From assembly GCF_018446385.1 (NCBI RefSeq), contig NC_055999.1, positions 82,537,859-82,601,858 on the forward strand: 64,000 nt of DNA, written 5' to 3'. This DNA comes from Zingiber officinale (taxonomy: Eukaryota; Streptophyta; Magnoliopsida; Zingiberales; Zingiberaceae). Positions 48,561-61,140 of the stretch are shown here, in pieces. The notes beneath the pieces were generated by a model that worked only from the letters and a program-made list of their open reading frames with translations, did no database searches and was not told the origin of the DNA. Both the position numbers and the translations under genes were made by a program. Position 1 is the stretch's first letter. The number at the start of each line of letters is the position of its first letter.

Positions 48561-50231
48561 CTATCTATTTATAAAGATGGTATTTCTATTGGCTCCCCTT
48601 AGATCATAGCCTCGATATGGTCTATCAAGGTAGTAGATCTGATCCTTGGGGACCCAATATAGTCCAAGCCCAACTTGATTAACCAAGTTCGACTTGGGGA
48701 CCCATGCTTGGACTATGTTTCTATTTTTTCTATTAACTAAGGATAGATATGCTTTGTATTTCCTTTTGATTTTAAATCCAAGTCCGGATTTGTTGAAAAC
48801 AGCTCGCTGTTTTCCAAGAATCAGATCAAGATTCTTGGAACCCAGGGTGAACCGTTCCAACGTTTCCTTGAGTTCTTTAATTTGAGTTTTCAAATTTGAA
48901 TTTTCTTTCTCAAGTTGTTGGACTTGAGTTGAACTTCCAATTTGAACTGGCTCAGTTAAAGAACTCGAGTCAGTCGCTTCCTTAAGGGTTGTTACCTCCT
49001 TTTGGAGTGACTTGACCCGGACGTTGGATTTAGTCAACTTTTTTAATAAATAAGGAACTAAATTATTTAAATCATCTAATTGAGTGTCGGCGAGTAGAGA
49101 ACTTATAGTGGGGTTCGATCCTTTGGAAATGGATGCGGATCCGTGGCTTCGCTCGGATTCGGTTTCTGACTCGCTCTCACTTTCATACTCGAACTCGGAC
49201 TCGGTTTCGACGGTGTTTGCTTGCACTGGTAATGCGAGGAAACTTGCCGGTTCTTCTTCGTCTGACTCGGATTCATTTGACGACTCGGACTAAGTTGCCT
49301 TTAATGCCTTCTTTCTTTGTTGCTTCTTATTTGGACAGTCAGGCTTGTAGTGCCCCTTCTGGTTACAGCCGTAACAGGTGACTCCAGTCTTGTCCTTCGT
49401 GTTTATTCGAGTCACCTTTTTGTTTCTGTAGATCTTTCGTACGAGCCTTAACAGCTCGGAAACAATCTCGTCATCGTCCTCTGAGTCTGATTCGTCTTTG
49501 GACTCGAGTTTGGTTTTACGCTTTGTTTTAGCTTCCCGGGTTCTGCTTGTACCTGCAATCAAAGCAATGCCCTTCTCGGTTGGACGTGCATTAGTCTGTT
49601 CATGCAATTCGAATTCGAAAAATAGTTCATGTAGTTTAATTAAAAATAAATCTTTGGAAACTTTGTAAGCATCAACCATGGATGCCCACAAAGTATTCCT
49701 CGGAAAAGCGTTAAGCGCGTACCTTATAACGTCACGGTTTTCCATTCGTTGGCCAATCGCGTGGAGTCTGTTAAGGAGGTCCTAGATGCATGCATGAAGC
49801 TGGCTCGCCGTCTCACTTTCCTACATTTTTAAATTACACAATTTATTTAAAATTAAATCGCGCTTGCTTACCTTAGTGTCGGAGGTGCTCTTGTGCAGCT
49901 CGATTAGCTTTTCCCATAACTCTTTTGCGCTTGAAAATGGTCCGACTCTGTTTAGTTCTTCTTTTGTTAACCCGCATTGTAGCATGCAAGTTGCTTTGGC
50001 ATTGGCTTCAATCTTCTTCCTTATGCTGGTATCCCAGTTGATGCATGAAACTAGTTCTCCAGCGCCATCACGTGGAAGTTCGAGACCGGTCTGGATAATA
50101 ATCGACATCTCGACTTGCGTCTTGAGGTGGCATTCCATCCGATTTTTTAAATAGCCAAAGTCCTCACCAGAAAAGAGTGGCGGGCGGACTGTGCTAAAAC
50201 CTTCTAGGAGAGTCATTAAAGAATCTAGCAC
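48561..50231 (-). pseudogene. gag: SIRE-like gag of element E, single frame with three TAG codons
   Basis: One reading frame of about 557 codons with no frameshift, broken by three TAG codons near 49820, 49775 and 49290. In order: MLDSLMTLLEGFSTVRPPLF, FSGEDFGYLKNRMECHLKTQ (N-terminal domain), AKELWEKLIELHK, a middle domain with MENRDVIRYALNAFPRN, KLHELFFEFELHE, an acidic SDSEDDDE segment, zinc knuckle CYGCNQKGHYKPDC (about 49375-49330), KKALKAT, a Ser/Glu-rich stretch, a coiled coil (about 48960-48850) and a C-terminal part ending RNTIFINR. The best preserved gag of this family here; it may show the ancestral layout. Confidence 0.92.
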
Positions 50232-50465
50232 TCAATAAAAAGAAAAACAAATCCCAGGACTTGATCCTGGATTAGCAGTGCGGAATGTATAATAAAAAGA
50301 AAATGAACTCTAGTGGTGTTGCACCAACTTCGAGCAAAAATTGATTCGAACGAGAAAACAGATCGGAATATAACAATTATACTAATTCCGATCGACTCCG
50401 ACAAATTGAAAAGACCACGAAAAAATTTGGTTGACTGGTGGTTGCACCGAATCGAAGCGACCCCA

Positions 50466-50476
50466 CTCTGATACCG
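50466..50476 (-). other. Primer-binding site of element E
   Basis: Minus strand CGGTATCAGAG, tRNA-iMet complement with one change, two bases inside the LTR end. Confidence 0.85.
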
Positions 50477-50478
50477 AT

Positions 50479-51784
50479 TGTTGGATCGAGACCGCGCTAG
50501 AGGGGGTGAATAGGGCTCATGACTTTCACGCATTTCGGATTCAAAAAACTCGATGAGTAACGCAGCGGAACAAATAATAGGAAGAGAAAAACAATCACAG
50601 ATGCACACCAAGATTTTTATTTGGTTCGGAGCCTAGGACGACTCCTACTCCAAGGCCCACGCTCGTTGAGCGTTTACTCTAGGCAATCACTATAATAGTG
50701 CAAAAGATGTAAAAGGTGAATTACAAGAAATGTAAAATAAGTTATACCGACGACACAAAATTTAACAAAATCGGAGCGTCGGGTCGTCGAGAACTTGCTG
50801 TAGCTTTGTCGGAACTTCTAGTTAGCAGCTGGATGCAGAAAAGTTGCTTGTGAATCGATGCCTCTAATTGTTGGTCGAAGAAGCCTTAAATAGACTGTTG
50901 GAGGCGCCTCCAATGTCCCATGGAGGCGCCTCAAACACAAAAGTTATCCCTCTTCCTGCGTTGCGATAATCCTTCACTGCCTGCTGCTTATCCAGCCTGG
51001 AGGCACCTCAATCAACCATCTGAGGCGCCTTAAAGGCAGTGTCCAAGGCGCCTCAGACTCCCTTGAGGCGCCTCCAGCTCCACTTCGCAGCCTGCTTACC
51101 TCTTTGCACCTGAAGCGCCTCCTAGCTCTATGGAGGCGCCTCAGAAACTATTCATCCAAGGAAAAACCTTGTTCTTTTGTACCTGCAAGACATGTTAGCC
51201 CCAAAACACAAACATATCCTGCAAAATAAAGTTAGCACATATAAATTTATTAAATGAATTGTTCGACAGTCTCCAGACTGTCCGGTTCTGACTTCGAATT
51301 TCCAACCTGAAATCCTAGGTCGAACCGACGCCTACTATTCCCTCTTCCGGGGAGCTCACCCTTACCTACTCCACTCAGGAGAGTTTACCTTTTGCAAGTT
51401 TGGTACTCTACACCGACTGGACTTTTGCTCAGCGCTCGAGTCTTTCGGTCTTCATGCTAAACGCCCGATCCACGACCCGTTCAGTCTTCCACCCGGTTCG
51501 CGACACCAGGATTTCAACCTAGGGTTACTGCCCCCTAGGATTTTTGCCCGAAGACCTTGACCCACCAAGACTTTCCGCATAGGGTTATCATCCCCTATGA
51601 CCTAGGGTTACCGCCCCCTAGGATTTTCCACTTGCCTAACCGCAGTTAGGACTTTTTCCTAAGTACACTTAGAACTTTTTCTGCAATACTCATTCAACAT
51701 ATTAGTAAACAAAACACCTTAACTTTGAACCCTTTAACATAATCAAAACATAGGTTCGATCGTTGGATGCTTTCCGCACTAACA
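50479..51784 (-). repeat. 5' LTR of element E
   Basis: 1306 bp; minus strand TGTTAGTGCGG to CGATCCAACA. Carries TTGGAGGCGCCTCCAA (50898-50913), further GGCGCCTC words (50920-51130) and a TATA-like TATTTAAGG at about 50884-50892. Confidence 0.93.
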
Positions 51785-51845
51785 ATACAAATAGGACCTA
51801 ACTTGACTTAGTTGACCACATCAAAACTACCATGGGATACTTACA

Positions 51846-52206
51846 AAAGATAGGTGAATCAAGTCTAAGTGGTTAAGAGTTGGCAAACAAATTCCTAGCT
51901 GGAGGCTAGATGAATCAAGTCAAAGTGGTTAAGACTTAATAGATAAATTTCTAGCTAGAGTCTAGGTGACTTAAGTCCAAGTGTGTAGAATCATCTGGAG
52001 GCTGATTGCTTAGCAAAAAGTCCAAGTGAGTGGAATCAGCTAGAGGTTTATTGTTTGTCATAAGTCCAAGTGTGTGGAATCATCTAGAGGTTGATTGCTT
52101 GGCGAAACTTAACTACACAGGTTAATTTAGTCAAATAAGTGCAAGTAACTTAATATTCTATATCATACTCATTACTTATGACAACTACAAGAAAGCATGT
52201 TAGACA
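51846..52206 (+). repeat. Degenerate tandem repeat between elements D and F
   Basis: Five imperfect units, of about 57 bp shrinking to 44 bp, with TCAAGTC(T/C)AAGTG(G/T), GGAATCATCTAGAGG and TTGATTGCTTGGC words, 51855 to about 52105. No coding. The remainder to 52206 is AT-rich flank. Confidence 0.75.
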
Positions 52207-54664
52207 TGTTAGAGTGTATACTAAAAGTCTAACTTTTGTAATCATTTATTTATAAAATAAAAGAATCACATTGGTCAAATGTCTATATTTTATTTGTTAA
52301 GTGTAGTTGTTCAATTAATTTATATTGTAGATAACATGGTGTGTGGTGTCACACATAGAAGATCATGTTATCAGTTCTTTATAAATTATAAACAGTTGCT
52401 CACGACTAAGATGGAAAGGAACAAACCATTGGAATAGTCATAGTGTAATTAGATATTGGTTTATCTTGACTAATAAATTATACTATTACACTCTAAGTAT
52501 ATTGAGTAGGACCATTTTAGGTAAGTTCTTTTTATACTGACTTAATAAAAGAAGACCTTAGTTATTATGGAAGTATGTGTTCTTAATCCTAATATAATAA
52601 CAAACACATATATTTAGTATTTATTTTTTTAACTTATCAAAGGGTGAGATTTAGTTTGATAAATCAATAGGTCCGATAAGTTGGGAAATGATATTACTTA
52701 TAGTGAGTGTTGTTGATTATAGAAGGAAACTGTGTCCTAGTAAATCTAGGTTGAGAATATCCCCAAGAGGAGCTCATAAGGATTGTCATGTTAAACCCTG
52801 CAGGTGGACTTAGTCCGACATGACAATGAGGTTGAGTGGTACTACTCTTGGACTCAGATATTAATTAAGTGAGTTGTCAGTAACTTACTTAATTAGTGGG
52901 CATTCGTTATCTTAAATACAGGGAGACTAACACACTCATGATAAGAAGGAGCCCATAAATATAATTTGGGATTTGTGCGGTAGTGCAACAATAACTTTCT
53001 AGTGGAATGAGTTATTGTTGATGAACTTGAGTTGTGTGTTCGGGGCGAATACGGGATACTCAAGCTCATCGGAAGTCCAAAACTAATTTCTCCTCTAGGT
53101 CCCTATCGTAGCCTCATTAAAGCCTCAAGTCCATTCGAATATAAGCTCATCTTGGTGTCCAAGAAGGGGACCGGTCCAATGCTTGGTGACCAAGCAAGGG
53201 CCGACCACATCCTCCTCTATGGGGGTAGGGCCTTTTGCTTGGTGACCAAGCAAGTAGGGGTCGGGCATGATTAATTCAAATAAGAGGGGTGTTTTAAATT
53301 TTTAAAATCTTCTCTTTGTAGAAAACTACAAGTTTTAAAAGAGAGTTTTTAAAATATAAAACTTTCCTTATTTGAATTAGGTCGCATGGTTTAATAGAGA
53401 GTTTTAAAAGTTTTAAAACTTTCTTTTTTTTAACCATCCTCATGGTTTTAGAAAAAAAAAAGAGAAGTTTTAAAATTAAATTTTCTATTTTTGTAATCAT
53501 GTTAAAAAAGGAAATTTTTAGAAGAGAAGTTTTAAATTTTAAAACATGGTTTTAATTTTTTAAAACTTTCCTTTTTTAACATCCACTTTAGGAAAGAGAA
53601 CTTGTAAAATTTTATAAGAGAATTTCTTCTTATAAAATATTATAAAAATTATTTTCTTCTCTCCTTGATGATGTGGCCGGCCACCCTTGCTTGGTGCCCA
53701 AGCAAGGGGCCGGCCAATCAAAGTTTAAAACAAATTATCATCCAATCAATCCATGATTTGGTAATTGATTCAATCAAGAGGAAAGAAAAGGAAAAATAAA
53801 AAGGGAAAAGATAAAACAAGAGGAAGATTTTAATTTTTGTAAAAAGTCTTCCCTTATTTGCCTTGGGCAAGTAATATAAAAGAAGGGGAGGGGAAACCTC
53901 ATAAAACAACACAATTCTTATTCTCTTGTTGGTGATCTCTTTGGTGGCCGACCCTCTCTCCCTCGCTTCTCCCTTTGCTCTCTTTTTCTCTTTGGTGGTA
54001 GTGGTCGAATACTAAAAGGAGGAGAAGCTCTTTTGGGTGGTGTTCATCTTGGAGGATCGTCGCCCACACGACGTCCAAGGCGAGGCGAGTAATACGGCAG
54101 AATATCTTGAGGTCATTAGCTTGCAAAGAAAAGGTATAACTAGTAATTTTCTTCCGCATCATGCTAGTTATTTTTCTTTGTTAGAATTCCAAACACAAGC
54201 GGCATTAGATTCTAGTTTTTTTTTCGGATTTGCTATTCGAATTTGTGTTTTTGTTTTGCAAATTTGTGATTTGATTGTTCTTTTTGGTTAAACCTAGAGT
54301 TATATAAGGAAATTAAATATTAGCTTTCCTTAAAAGGCTTTGTCTAGGAAGTGGTGGTTGCTCCCATATCCAAGAAGGTCTTGTGCCTCGCCATGTTTAA
54401 CCTAGAAGCCTATTTTGAAAATTAATATTTAATTGAATTTATAACGTAGGTGGATTTGGATCAATAGTGTTAAGTTCCGCTTGCGATCCAAGTCTAAACC
54501 ATTAAGAACAGATAAGTTAAATTTGGAATCAATAATGTTAAGTTCTGTTTGTGATTCCTAATTTAACTTCTAAAGAACACAATAGGTTATTTAGGAAAGG
54601 TTCAACACTTGTATAAAATTTTTGTACAGTGGTACCAGTACGATCTTCCTAGGACTAACCAACA
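52207..54664 (+). repeat. 5' LTR of Angela-like element F
   Basis: 2458 bp, TGTTAGAGTGTATAC to CTAACCAACA. Homologous to 9655-12332. Probable TATA box ATATAAAAG near 53875. Contains CTTGGTG(A/C)CCAAGCAAG dyads next to GGCCGG, like the other copies. Confidence 0.93.
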
Positions 54665-54666
54665 AT

Positions 54667-54677
54667 TGGTATCAGAG
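54667..54677 (+). other. Primer-binding site of element F
   Basis: TGGTATCAGAG two bases after the LTR. Confidence 0.9.
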
Positions 54678-55781
54678 ATAGGGTTTGCCTCTGTGTGTTT
54701 TGGTTTTCAAAATTAATTATGCACATGTCATACATAATTTAGGCAGGATAATAGTAGGATGTGCTAACTTTATGGTTGCAGGCTCCAACTATTATGACAT
54801 TTAGATATTGTGTGTGATTGGACCCTTGGACATGTCAAGGGCATTATTTTGTGCGTGCATGATTGTATGTATTAAATACAGCAGGAGCTGTATTAGTTTT
54901 AGAATTTTATTTTTTTTGTTCGATCTAGAATACTTGTACATTCCTTTATGGAATATAGGATCGATATATGTAAAATTCTATTTTTATGTCGAATCGTATC
55001 TTTGCGAGGCGTGGTGCTATTGGAGGACCAGAGGCGCACCGGAATAAGAAGCAAGATAGATGCGACAACTCAACCCGATGGCGGTGGTTAAAGATGCCAG
55101 CGGCTAGGGTTGGAGCATACTGAAGACAGTGATGGAAAAGGCCATAATAGTTTGAAAATTAATTTCCAAATTTATTGCTTTTATTTACTGTGATGTATAT
55201 GTGCATGTGATGTATGCTAGCATAGGTTAAAATTCCTCACCTTAAATAACTAAGTGGGAGAGAGATTTTAAATAAATTTCACAGTCTCCATTACTGGTTT
55301 GTAAGTGATGCAACAAGCTTGCGTGTTGGCTCTGAGTGCCTCCCTCCACAATGGATGAGTTTGTTGCGGATCACTAGATCCAACTTCCTTTTTGGATGGT
55401 TATAGAAAATTATTTAGGAGCATGTGATCTTCTCCAACTGAAGGGGCACAATCATATTTAATGGACTAAGTATCAAGTAATGGTATACACTTAGATGCAT
55501 TCAATAGTATCCTCCCCAACGGAGTCACTGCTATTGTTTTGTGTGACCAAAGGAAAACCAACTATTAATTTTATTTATCATAAATTTAGGATGACAAGAT
55601 AATAAAATTAATGGGTTACACCCTCCTCTTACAAATGTTGAATTTGTATACGTCCACACTAACGTGGCATGCAATATTCACGGTGTTTTGAGGTGTTGAT
55701 AAATTTAAATAGTATTATTTAAGGAATCAATATTATTCTAAATTTAGAGTCCTGACCAAAATTTATTTTGTGATTCTTAGG
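54678..55781 (+). other. Leader of element F
   Basis: About 1.1 kb between primer site and gag, without long frames of interest. The small frame at 54808-55047 has no recognisable similarity. Long leaders carrying packaging signals are usual in Angela/BARE-type elements. Confidence 0.6.
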
Positions 55782-56209
55782 ATGACTTTCAACTCACTGG
55801 CCATTATTCTGAAAGAGAATAGACTTATTGGTCCCAACTATATAGATTGGAAAAGAAACCTGGATATTGTCTTAACTGCTGAAAGCTATAAGTTTGTATT
55901 GTCAGAGGTATGCCCAGATACACCTAATGGTGACTCTACCCCAGAGGAGATTGAGTATCATAAGAAATGGGTAAAAGCAGATGAGATGGCGCGGTGTTAC
56001 ATTTTGACTTCAATGTCAAATGTATTGCAACATCAGCATCAAGATTTACCAACTGCTTATGATATAATGAACAATCTCAAAGAACTCTTTGGGCACCAAA
56101 GTCGGACTGCTAGGCAAGAGGCAATAAGAAAGTTAATAACAACCACCATGTCTGAGGGGACACCCGTAAGGGATCATATCCTAAAAATGATGGCTTATCT
56201 GAATGAAAT
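55782..56209 (+). pseudogene. gag: N-terminal part of Angela-like gag, truncated by insertion
   Basis: ATG at 55782: MTFNSLAIILKENRLIGPNY, IDWKRNLDIVLTAE, EEIEYHKKWVKADEMARCYI, LTSMSNVLQHQHQ, LKELFGHQSRTARQEAIRKL, GTPVRDHILKMMAYLNEI. These are the UBN2-type Gag signatures of Tork/Angela copia. Open up to the insertion point at 56209; the residues past it in the same frame come from the inserted LTR. An ATG 12 bases upstream is in frame, but the family usually starts at the one chosen. The intact N-terminus suggests that element F was young when hit. Confidence 0.9.
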
Positions 56210-58929
56210 TGTCACGCCCCAGAGGAGTCCCTGTCCGAGAAAATTTCGGCAGCATCTCCCCTGTACGGTGGATAATCTGAAACTTTTCTACATCTCACAA
56301 ATACCTCAGCCACAGGCGGCTGGAATAATAACAACAAAATAAAACATCACCACGCAGTTATATATAATCTAGTAATACTCTGACTGTCAAAACCACCCTA
56401 CGAACTCACCTCTTCTGCCGTCCAGGCAGGCACGTAGTAAAAAAAACACATCGAATAAAAAAAAAATCCATCATCATCACACAAAAATCCATACAACAAC
56501 CAAGTATCCAAACAAACCAAGTCCACCCATAATCAATAAATGCAAAACAAAACTAAACAATATATAAACCATCGAGGTCTGCAGAGATCTAGCACTACGT
56601 GCTGTGGGGACTAGCGACTGGAACTCCCTCCGGACAGCATCAACCTGAAAATAACAACAATGGAGGCAGGGTGAGTCCAACACTCAGCAGGTACAATTGA
56701 TATACAAAGTAGGGAAACAACACCTAGCACTAATCATGCGTACAGTCTCCTGATAAGAAAGATAAAAATGCATCTGAAGTAAACAGGAGAATACTGTACT
56801 AACCAGGTCCTGAGTATAAGGTCAAACAGTCCAAGGGATAAGGAAATCCTGTATGCATGTCAAACATAGGTATCCAAACAATATGCAGCATATAAATGCA
56901 GCAAACACAAGCACAAGAAATAAATGCATCATGCATATGATGCCAATGATGCGTCCTGGTCACCCCTGACGCCAGTCGATCATCTCACACAATAGTGAGG
57001 CCGAGTGGGTAGGGATGTGACAACCGTGCACTCTGTCGTCACTACTCCTGATGAGTGACCGAGTGGATGTCGCAGTACACCTATCCTCCTACCCCAAATC
57101 ATAAATGGGGAGCGCAATGCTCTCAACTCCGGGGAGGAATCCTGCCGGATAACACGTTGTGTCTCACTACCCATGAGTGGACCAACGGTGCCTAACAGAG
57201 TCCTACACACACTACTTGAATCGACCACTAACCCATGAGTGGTGGTGTGTGCAGATCCATGTAACTGGCGATGTGCTCAACAATAATGGAGCGGACTATC
57301 GCACAGCATGCAATCATGCAAATGGTGCATGGCAATAACCATAAAAACATCCTGACCTAATCCATATATATAGAAAAGTGCACCCTAGGTCAACGGATCA
57401 TATCGAATCAAAGGTACACGAAGGTATAAAAACCTAGGTCCTGAACATGGTGAAGCATGGTATATCACTACCCCCTATAAGCATGTATAAACAAATAAAG
57501 TATACATGGGATGCAAATCAAACAATCAATCAATCATGTATCAGATAATGGGTAGTGACTAACCGAAAGAAATAAAGGACATAATTAATGCAACTTGTTA
57601 AATTCACTACTATGTATATCAAATGACATAAGTCAAAAGTACCCGCCTCCGATAAAATGGTCCAAATCTGACTCCGAGATACTCGTCTCGCGTCAAGGTC
57701 CTGTATATTAAACATAAGGTCTAGTTTAGCTAATTCTATCATACCACAATTAGCCAAATTAAATTCTAATCCAATTTAAGAAGTTCTAAATTGGATCCAA
57801 CTAATTCATCCAACAAAATTAATGAACCCTAATTAAATAAAATCAGTGGGTCCACCAGGGTTAGTTCCTTAACCCTAATCATAACATGAGATTAAAAATC
57901 TAAAGCTAATCCAATCTACCAATCTCCAACATATACCTAATCAATATACACGAAGCTCAAAAACCCTAAACCTTACCTCAAATTTTTCCGATGCCTCAGT
58001 GCTGCTCAAATCCTGAAGAACTTACTGTCGAGACTCGGAGAATCTGCTGTGAGAAATCAGGGACAAATACCACTGTTATCAGCCAACAATCCAACATAAG
58101 ATCCCAAATCAACAATCATACATATTACCTCTTCCCTCCTACTGCCTGTGATGACCTAGGATCCGTCAAAGTTGCTGCTAGCACTTGACGGCTGGCCGAC
58201 CGATGCTAGGGCACAAGGACAGTGGCGAAAGGGCACTGCTGTGCTGATTTCGTGCGAGAGGAAGACTCGGCTGTTCCAGGAGATGTCGGACGCTAGGGCA
58301 CAGAGCTAAGGTAGAAGCAAGAGACCTGCTCTGCTCGGCGATCGGAGATAGGGCTCGGCCAGCGGCACCGCAGGTGGTGATGCCGTCGGGTGGGTGTCGC
58401 GGCTGAGGCTAGAGCCCGGTGGACCTGGTGGCCGGCGCTCGAAGAAAAGGAGAAGGAAAGGCCGGCTACCGGTGCTAGGCTGAGGAGGAGCGGCGTCGGC
58501 GGGGCACTAGGGCAGAAAAAGAGAAGAGAAGGGATTTGCCACAAACCTTATGCCACGGCTAAGGAGAGGGACGAAACCTTCTCTTGGTCCCGGCCTTGTG
58601 CACGAGAGAAGAAAGGGGAACCGTCGGGGCCGGCGGTTGTTGCTCCGGCGGTTAGGGCTAGGAGGCGTCGGCCGCAAGGGGGAGAAGGTCGCGCGGGAGA
58701 GAAAGGGAACAGTGAAGAATTCGGCGAAAACAAAATAAAAAGAAAAAGAAAAGAATATAAATAAATTCAACTTTTCCTCGTTAAAACGGGGTAACCTAAA
58801 CAGGCTTTTCCGGAACCTCGTTTTATCCCCGAAAACTCGTCCATACAAGCTCCGAAAAATTCCAGAAAAATTACCAAAAATTCTGGAAAAATCCCTTATT
58901 AATATTCGCCTATTTTCCGGTATTTTACA
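56210..58929 (-). repeat. 3' LTR of chromovirus G
   Basis: 2720 bp; the + strand begins TGTCACGCCCC and ends TATTTTACA. The first part repeats at 63738-64000 with a small indel (GAAAATTTCGGCA extra at about 56238). Open frames inside (for example 58390-58764) reflect a GC-rich stretch and are not called genes. Confidence 0.93.
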
Positions 58930-58946
58930 TTCTCCCCCACTAATAA
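58930..58946 (-). other. Polypurine tract of chromovirus G
   Basis: Minus strand TTAGTGGGGGAGAA just before the LTR. Confidence 0.85.
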
Positions 58947-59107
58947 AAATTTGATCCCCCAAATTTCGTTATCTACCATCAGCAAGTACTACGACAGATA
59001 TAGAAAGTATAAATGCTGAACGGTATACTAAATCACATACCTCAAGTGAAAAGATGGGGATATCGAGCTCGGATCGTATCCTCAAGCTCCCAAGTAGCCT
59101 CCTCGTC

Positions 59108-60640
59108 CTAATGATGCTGCCATCCGACTTTAACCAGCCGGATAGTCTTGTTCCGCAACTGATGCTCTTTCCGGTCGAGAATCCGTACCGGAACCTCCTC
59201 ATAAGTAATGTCAGGCTGAACTGGAACTGGAATATCTGCCAGCACATGCGTCGGATCGGGTACATATCTCCTCTGCATGGATACATGAAATACATCGTGC
59301 ACGCCTGACAGGGACGGTGGTAGTGCCAGTCTGTAAGCTACCGCTCCGATCCTCTCCAAGATCTCGAAAGGGCCAACAAACCGCGGAGCTAGCTTACCTC
59401 TGAGGCCAAATCTCTTCACCCCTTTCATGGTTGAAACTCGCAGAAATACATGGTCGCCAACAGAGAACTCTAATGGTCTGCGTCTCCGATCAGCGTAACT
59501 CTTCTGACGGACCTGCGCCTCTGACATCCTCCGTCTGATAGTACGGAACAACTCTGCATCCTGTTGAACTCTCTGAGGTCCCAACAACTGGGTCTCTCGG
59601 ATTCTCGTCCTGATCGACGATTGAGCAACTATGGTAACAAGAATACCCTGCTCCGTCTGTCCCTGCTCCTCAATGTCTAACTCAGAGAAATCCTGAATCA
59701 AATCTGTGACCACAACTCGGTGGCAAGCTAAAGTCCCTCTGGACCTCTAGCTAAGTGCATCGGTAACCACATTAGCTTTTTCCCAGATGATAGCTAATGG
59801 TACAATCATAATACTTCAGGAACTCCATCTATCTCCTCAGTCGAAGATTAAGTTCCTTCTGAGTGAACAGATATTTGAGACTCCGATGGTCAGTGAGAAT
59901 CTCAATGTAATATCATACAGATACTGCAGCCAAATCTTCAGGGCAAAAATAACAGCGGCCAACTCCAGATCATGAACTGAGTATTTTCTTCTCAGGCTCC
60001 CTCAACTATCAAGAAGCATAAAAGAATACTCTACCGTGCTGCACCAGAATAGCACCTATACCCTCTAGAGATGCGTCGGTGTAGAGGACAAATTCGTCCT
60101 CTTCCGAAGGTAAAAACCAAAAATCAAAGCCGACACTAGTCTCCGCTTCAGCTCCTAGAAGCTGGTCTTGCAATCCTCAGTCCAAGTAAACTTCACGTCT
60201 TTCATGGTCACGCGTGAAAGTAGCATAGCTATGCGGAAGAAACCCTCGACGAAAGGTCTATAATATCCTGCGAGTCACAAAAGACAGCGGATCTCCTACA
60301 CTGATTTCGGCTGCTCCCAACGGTAACAACCTCTATCTCCTGTGGAACCACGGTACACTCCTACTGGTGACCGTGTGTCCCAAACATCATAACAAAAGAC
60401 AATCCAAACCAGCACTACTGATAATCACATATAGATGTTTTTGTCGAATCATCTCTAGATCTATGCAAAGGTAGTGTACGTGACTCACCTCGGATCCGTA
60501 ATAGATCACAACATCGTCCACAAAGATAATGGACACCTATCCAAACATCCTCGACATACCAGGATCATCGAGGCCCTGAAAACATCTAAGGCACTGTAAG
60601 CCTATATGGCAAAAACCAATACACATAATGTCTGTATCAC
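59108..60640 (-). pseudogene. pol: pol remnant of chromovirus G (RT end, RNase H, integrase tail)
   Basis: Right to left: RT catalytic area IIFVDDVVIYYG (60540-60500), RT thumb with GYYRPFVEGF equivalents (about 60260-60200), and RNase H FVLYTDASLEGIGAILVQH (60104-60045). Then YHLGK and DALS (about 59790-59750), and linker VTDLIQDFSELDIEEQGQTE (59713 on). The frame passes straight from RETQLLGPQRVQ to RRRMSEAQVRQKSYADRRRR, skipping the HHCC finger and the DDE core of integrase. It then gives the GPY/F domain (FVGPFEILERI) and the start of a chromodomain (RLVKVGWQHH). The 201-residue part at 59108-59713 is open, so the deletion kept the frame. Confidence 0.88.
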
Positions 60641-60731
60641 AGACATTCCTATCCATAAGATCTCCAATAATAAATCAAAAAATCTGATCATCAATAACAT
60701 AAATCACCAAAGAATAAATCCTCTAGGGTGA

Positions 60732-60920
60732 GAGCAACGCTCCATCACAGGAAACACCACATATGTGGGAGCAACGCTCTACCACAAGAAATCCTCAATA
60801 TGTGGGAGCAACACTCCACCACAAATAATCTGAAATATGTATCTGCAATAAATATAGGAGCAATGCTCCGCTACCAGCAATCCGTGATATGTGGGAGCAA
60901 CGCTCCACCACAAAATAATA
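60732..60920. repeat. 37-bp tandem repeat, five units
   Basis: GAGCAACGCTC-type words at 60732, 60769, 60806, 60858 and 60895; spacing 37 bp, except 52 between the third and fourth (15 inserted bases). Each unit has the dyad GGAGC / GCTCC and CCACCACAA. Confidence 0.92.
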
Positions 60921-61140
60921 CATAAGTACCCCAAGGCACCTAACTATCCAGCTAGAGGTTGTACAAGATCTCCCTACCACAATTCACTGTGGTTAGCCTA
61001 GGCTATAACAACCTAGTAACTAATCAAATCCATCATCAACTCTATCAGCATCCTAGTGGGTCATCCACTGATAGGAAAATTAATTGATGGGTTAATCCAA
61101 CAAATGACATAATGCAGTCACTCCACATTCTGCATTCAAT

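Larger units (their letters stand above)
45671..51784 (-). mobile_element. SIRE-like gag-only copia element E, complete
   Basis: 6114 bp, minus strand: 5' LTR 50479-51784, primer site 50466-50476, gag 50231-48561, AT-rich repeat filler, PPT near 46544-46556, 3' LTR 45671-46543. Perfect target duplication ATACA at 45666-45670 and 51785-51789. The 3' LTR is 435 bp shorter by an internal deletion. No pol. Confidence 0.95.
39498..51845 (-). mobile_element. 5' LTR of SIRE-like element D, split by elements C and E
   Basis: LTR pieces 39498-39673, 44916-45670 and 51785-51845 join to about 990 bp. On the minus strand it starts TGTAAGTATCC (51845) and ends GGGCCAACA (39498). It carries the palindrome ATTAGAGGCGCCTCTAAT (45178-45195) upstream of a TATA-like TATTATAAAAGG (about 45066-45077). 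Only a few gag codons remain to its left. Confidence 0.88.
52207..56209 (+). mobile_element. Angela-like copia element F, 5' part
   Basis: 5' LTR 52207-54664, primer site, long leader and start of gag, cut at 56209 by chromovirus G. The remainder must lie beyond the window. Confidence 0.92.

Noticed and set aside
58390..58764. 124-codon GC-rich open frame near the end of chromovirus G LTR
   Set aside because: Inside the LTR with overlapping open frames on both strands, a composition effect; no known domain.
60732..60920. 37-bp repeats considered as a CRISPR-like array
   Set aside because: No constant repeat with unique spacers; the entire unit is repeated, and the setting is a plant retrotransposon.
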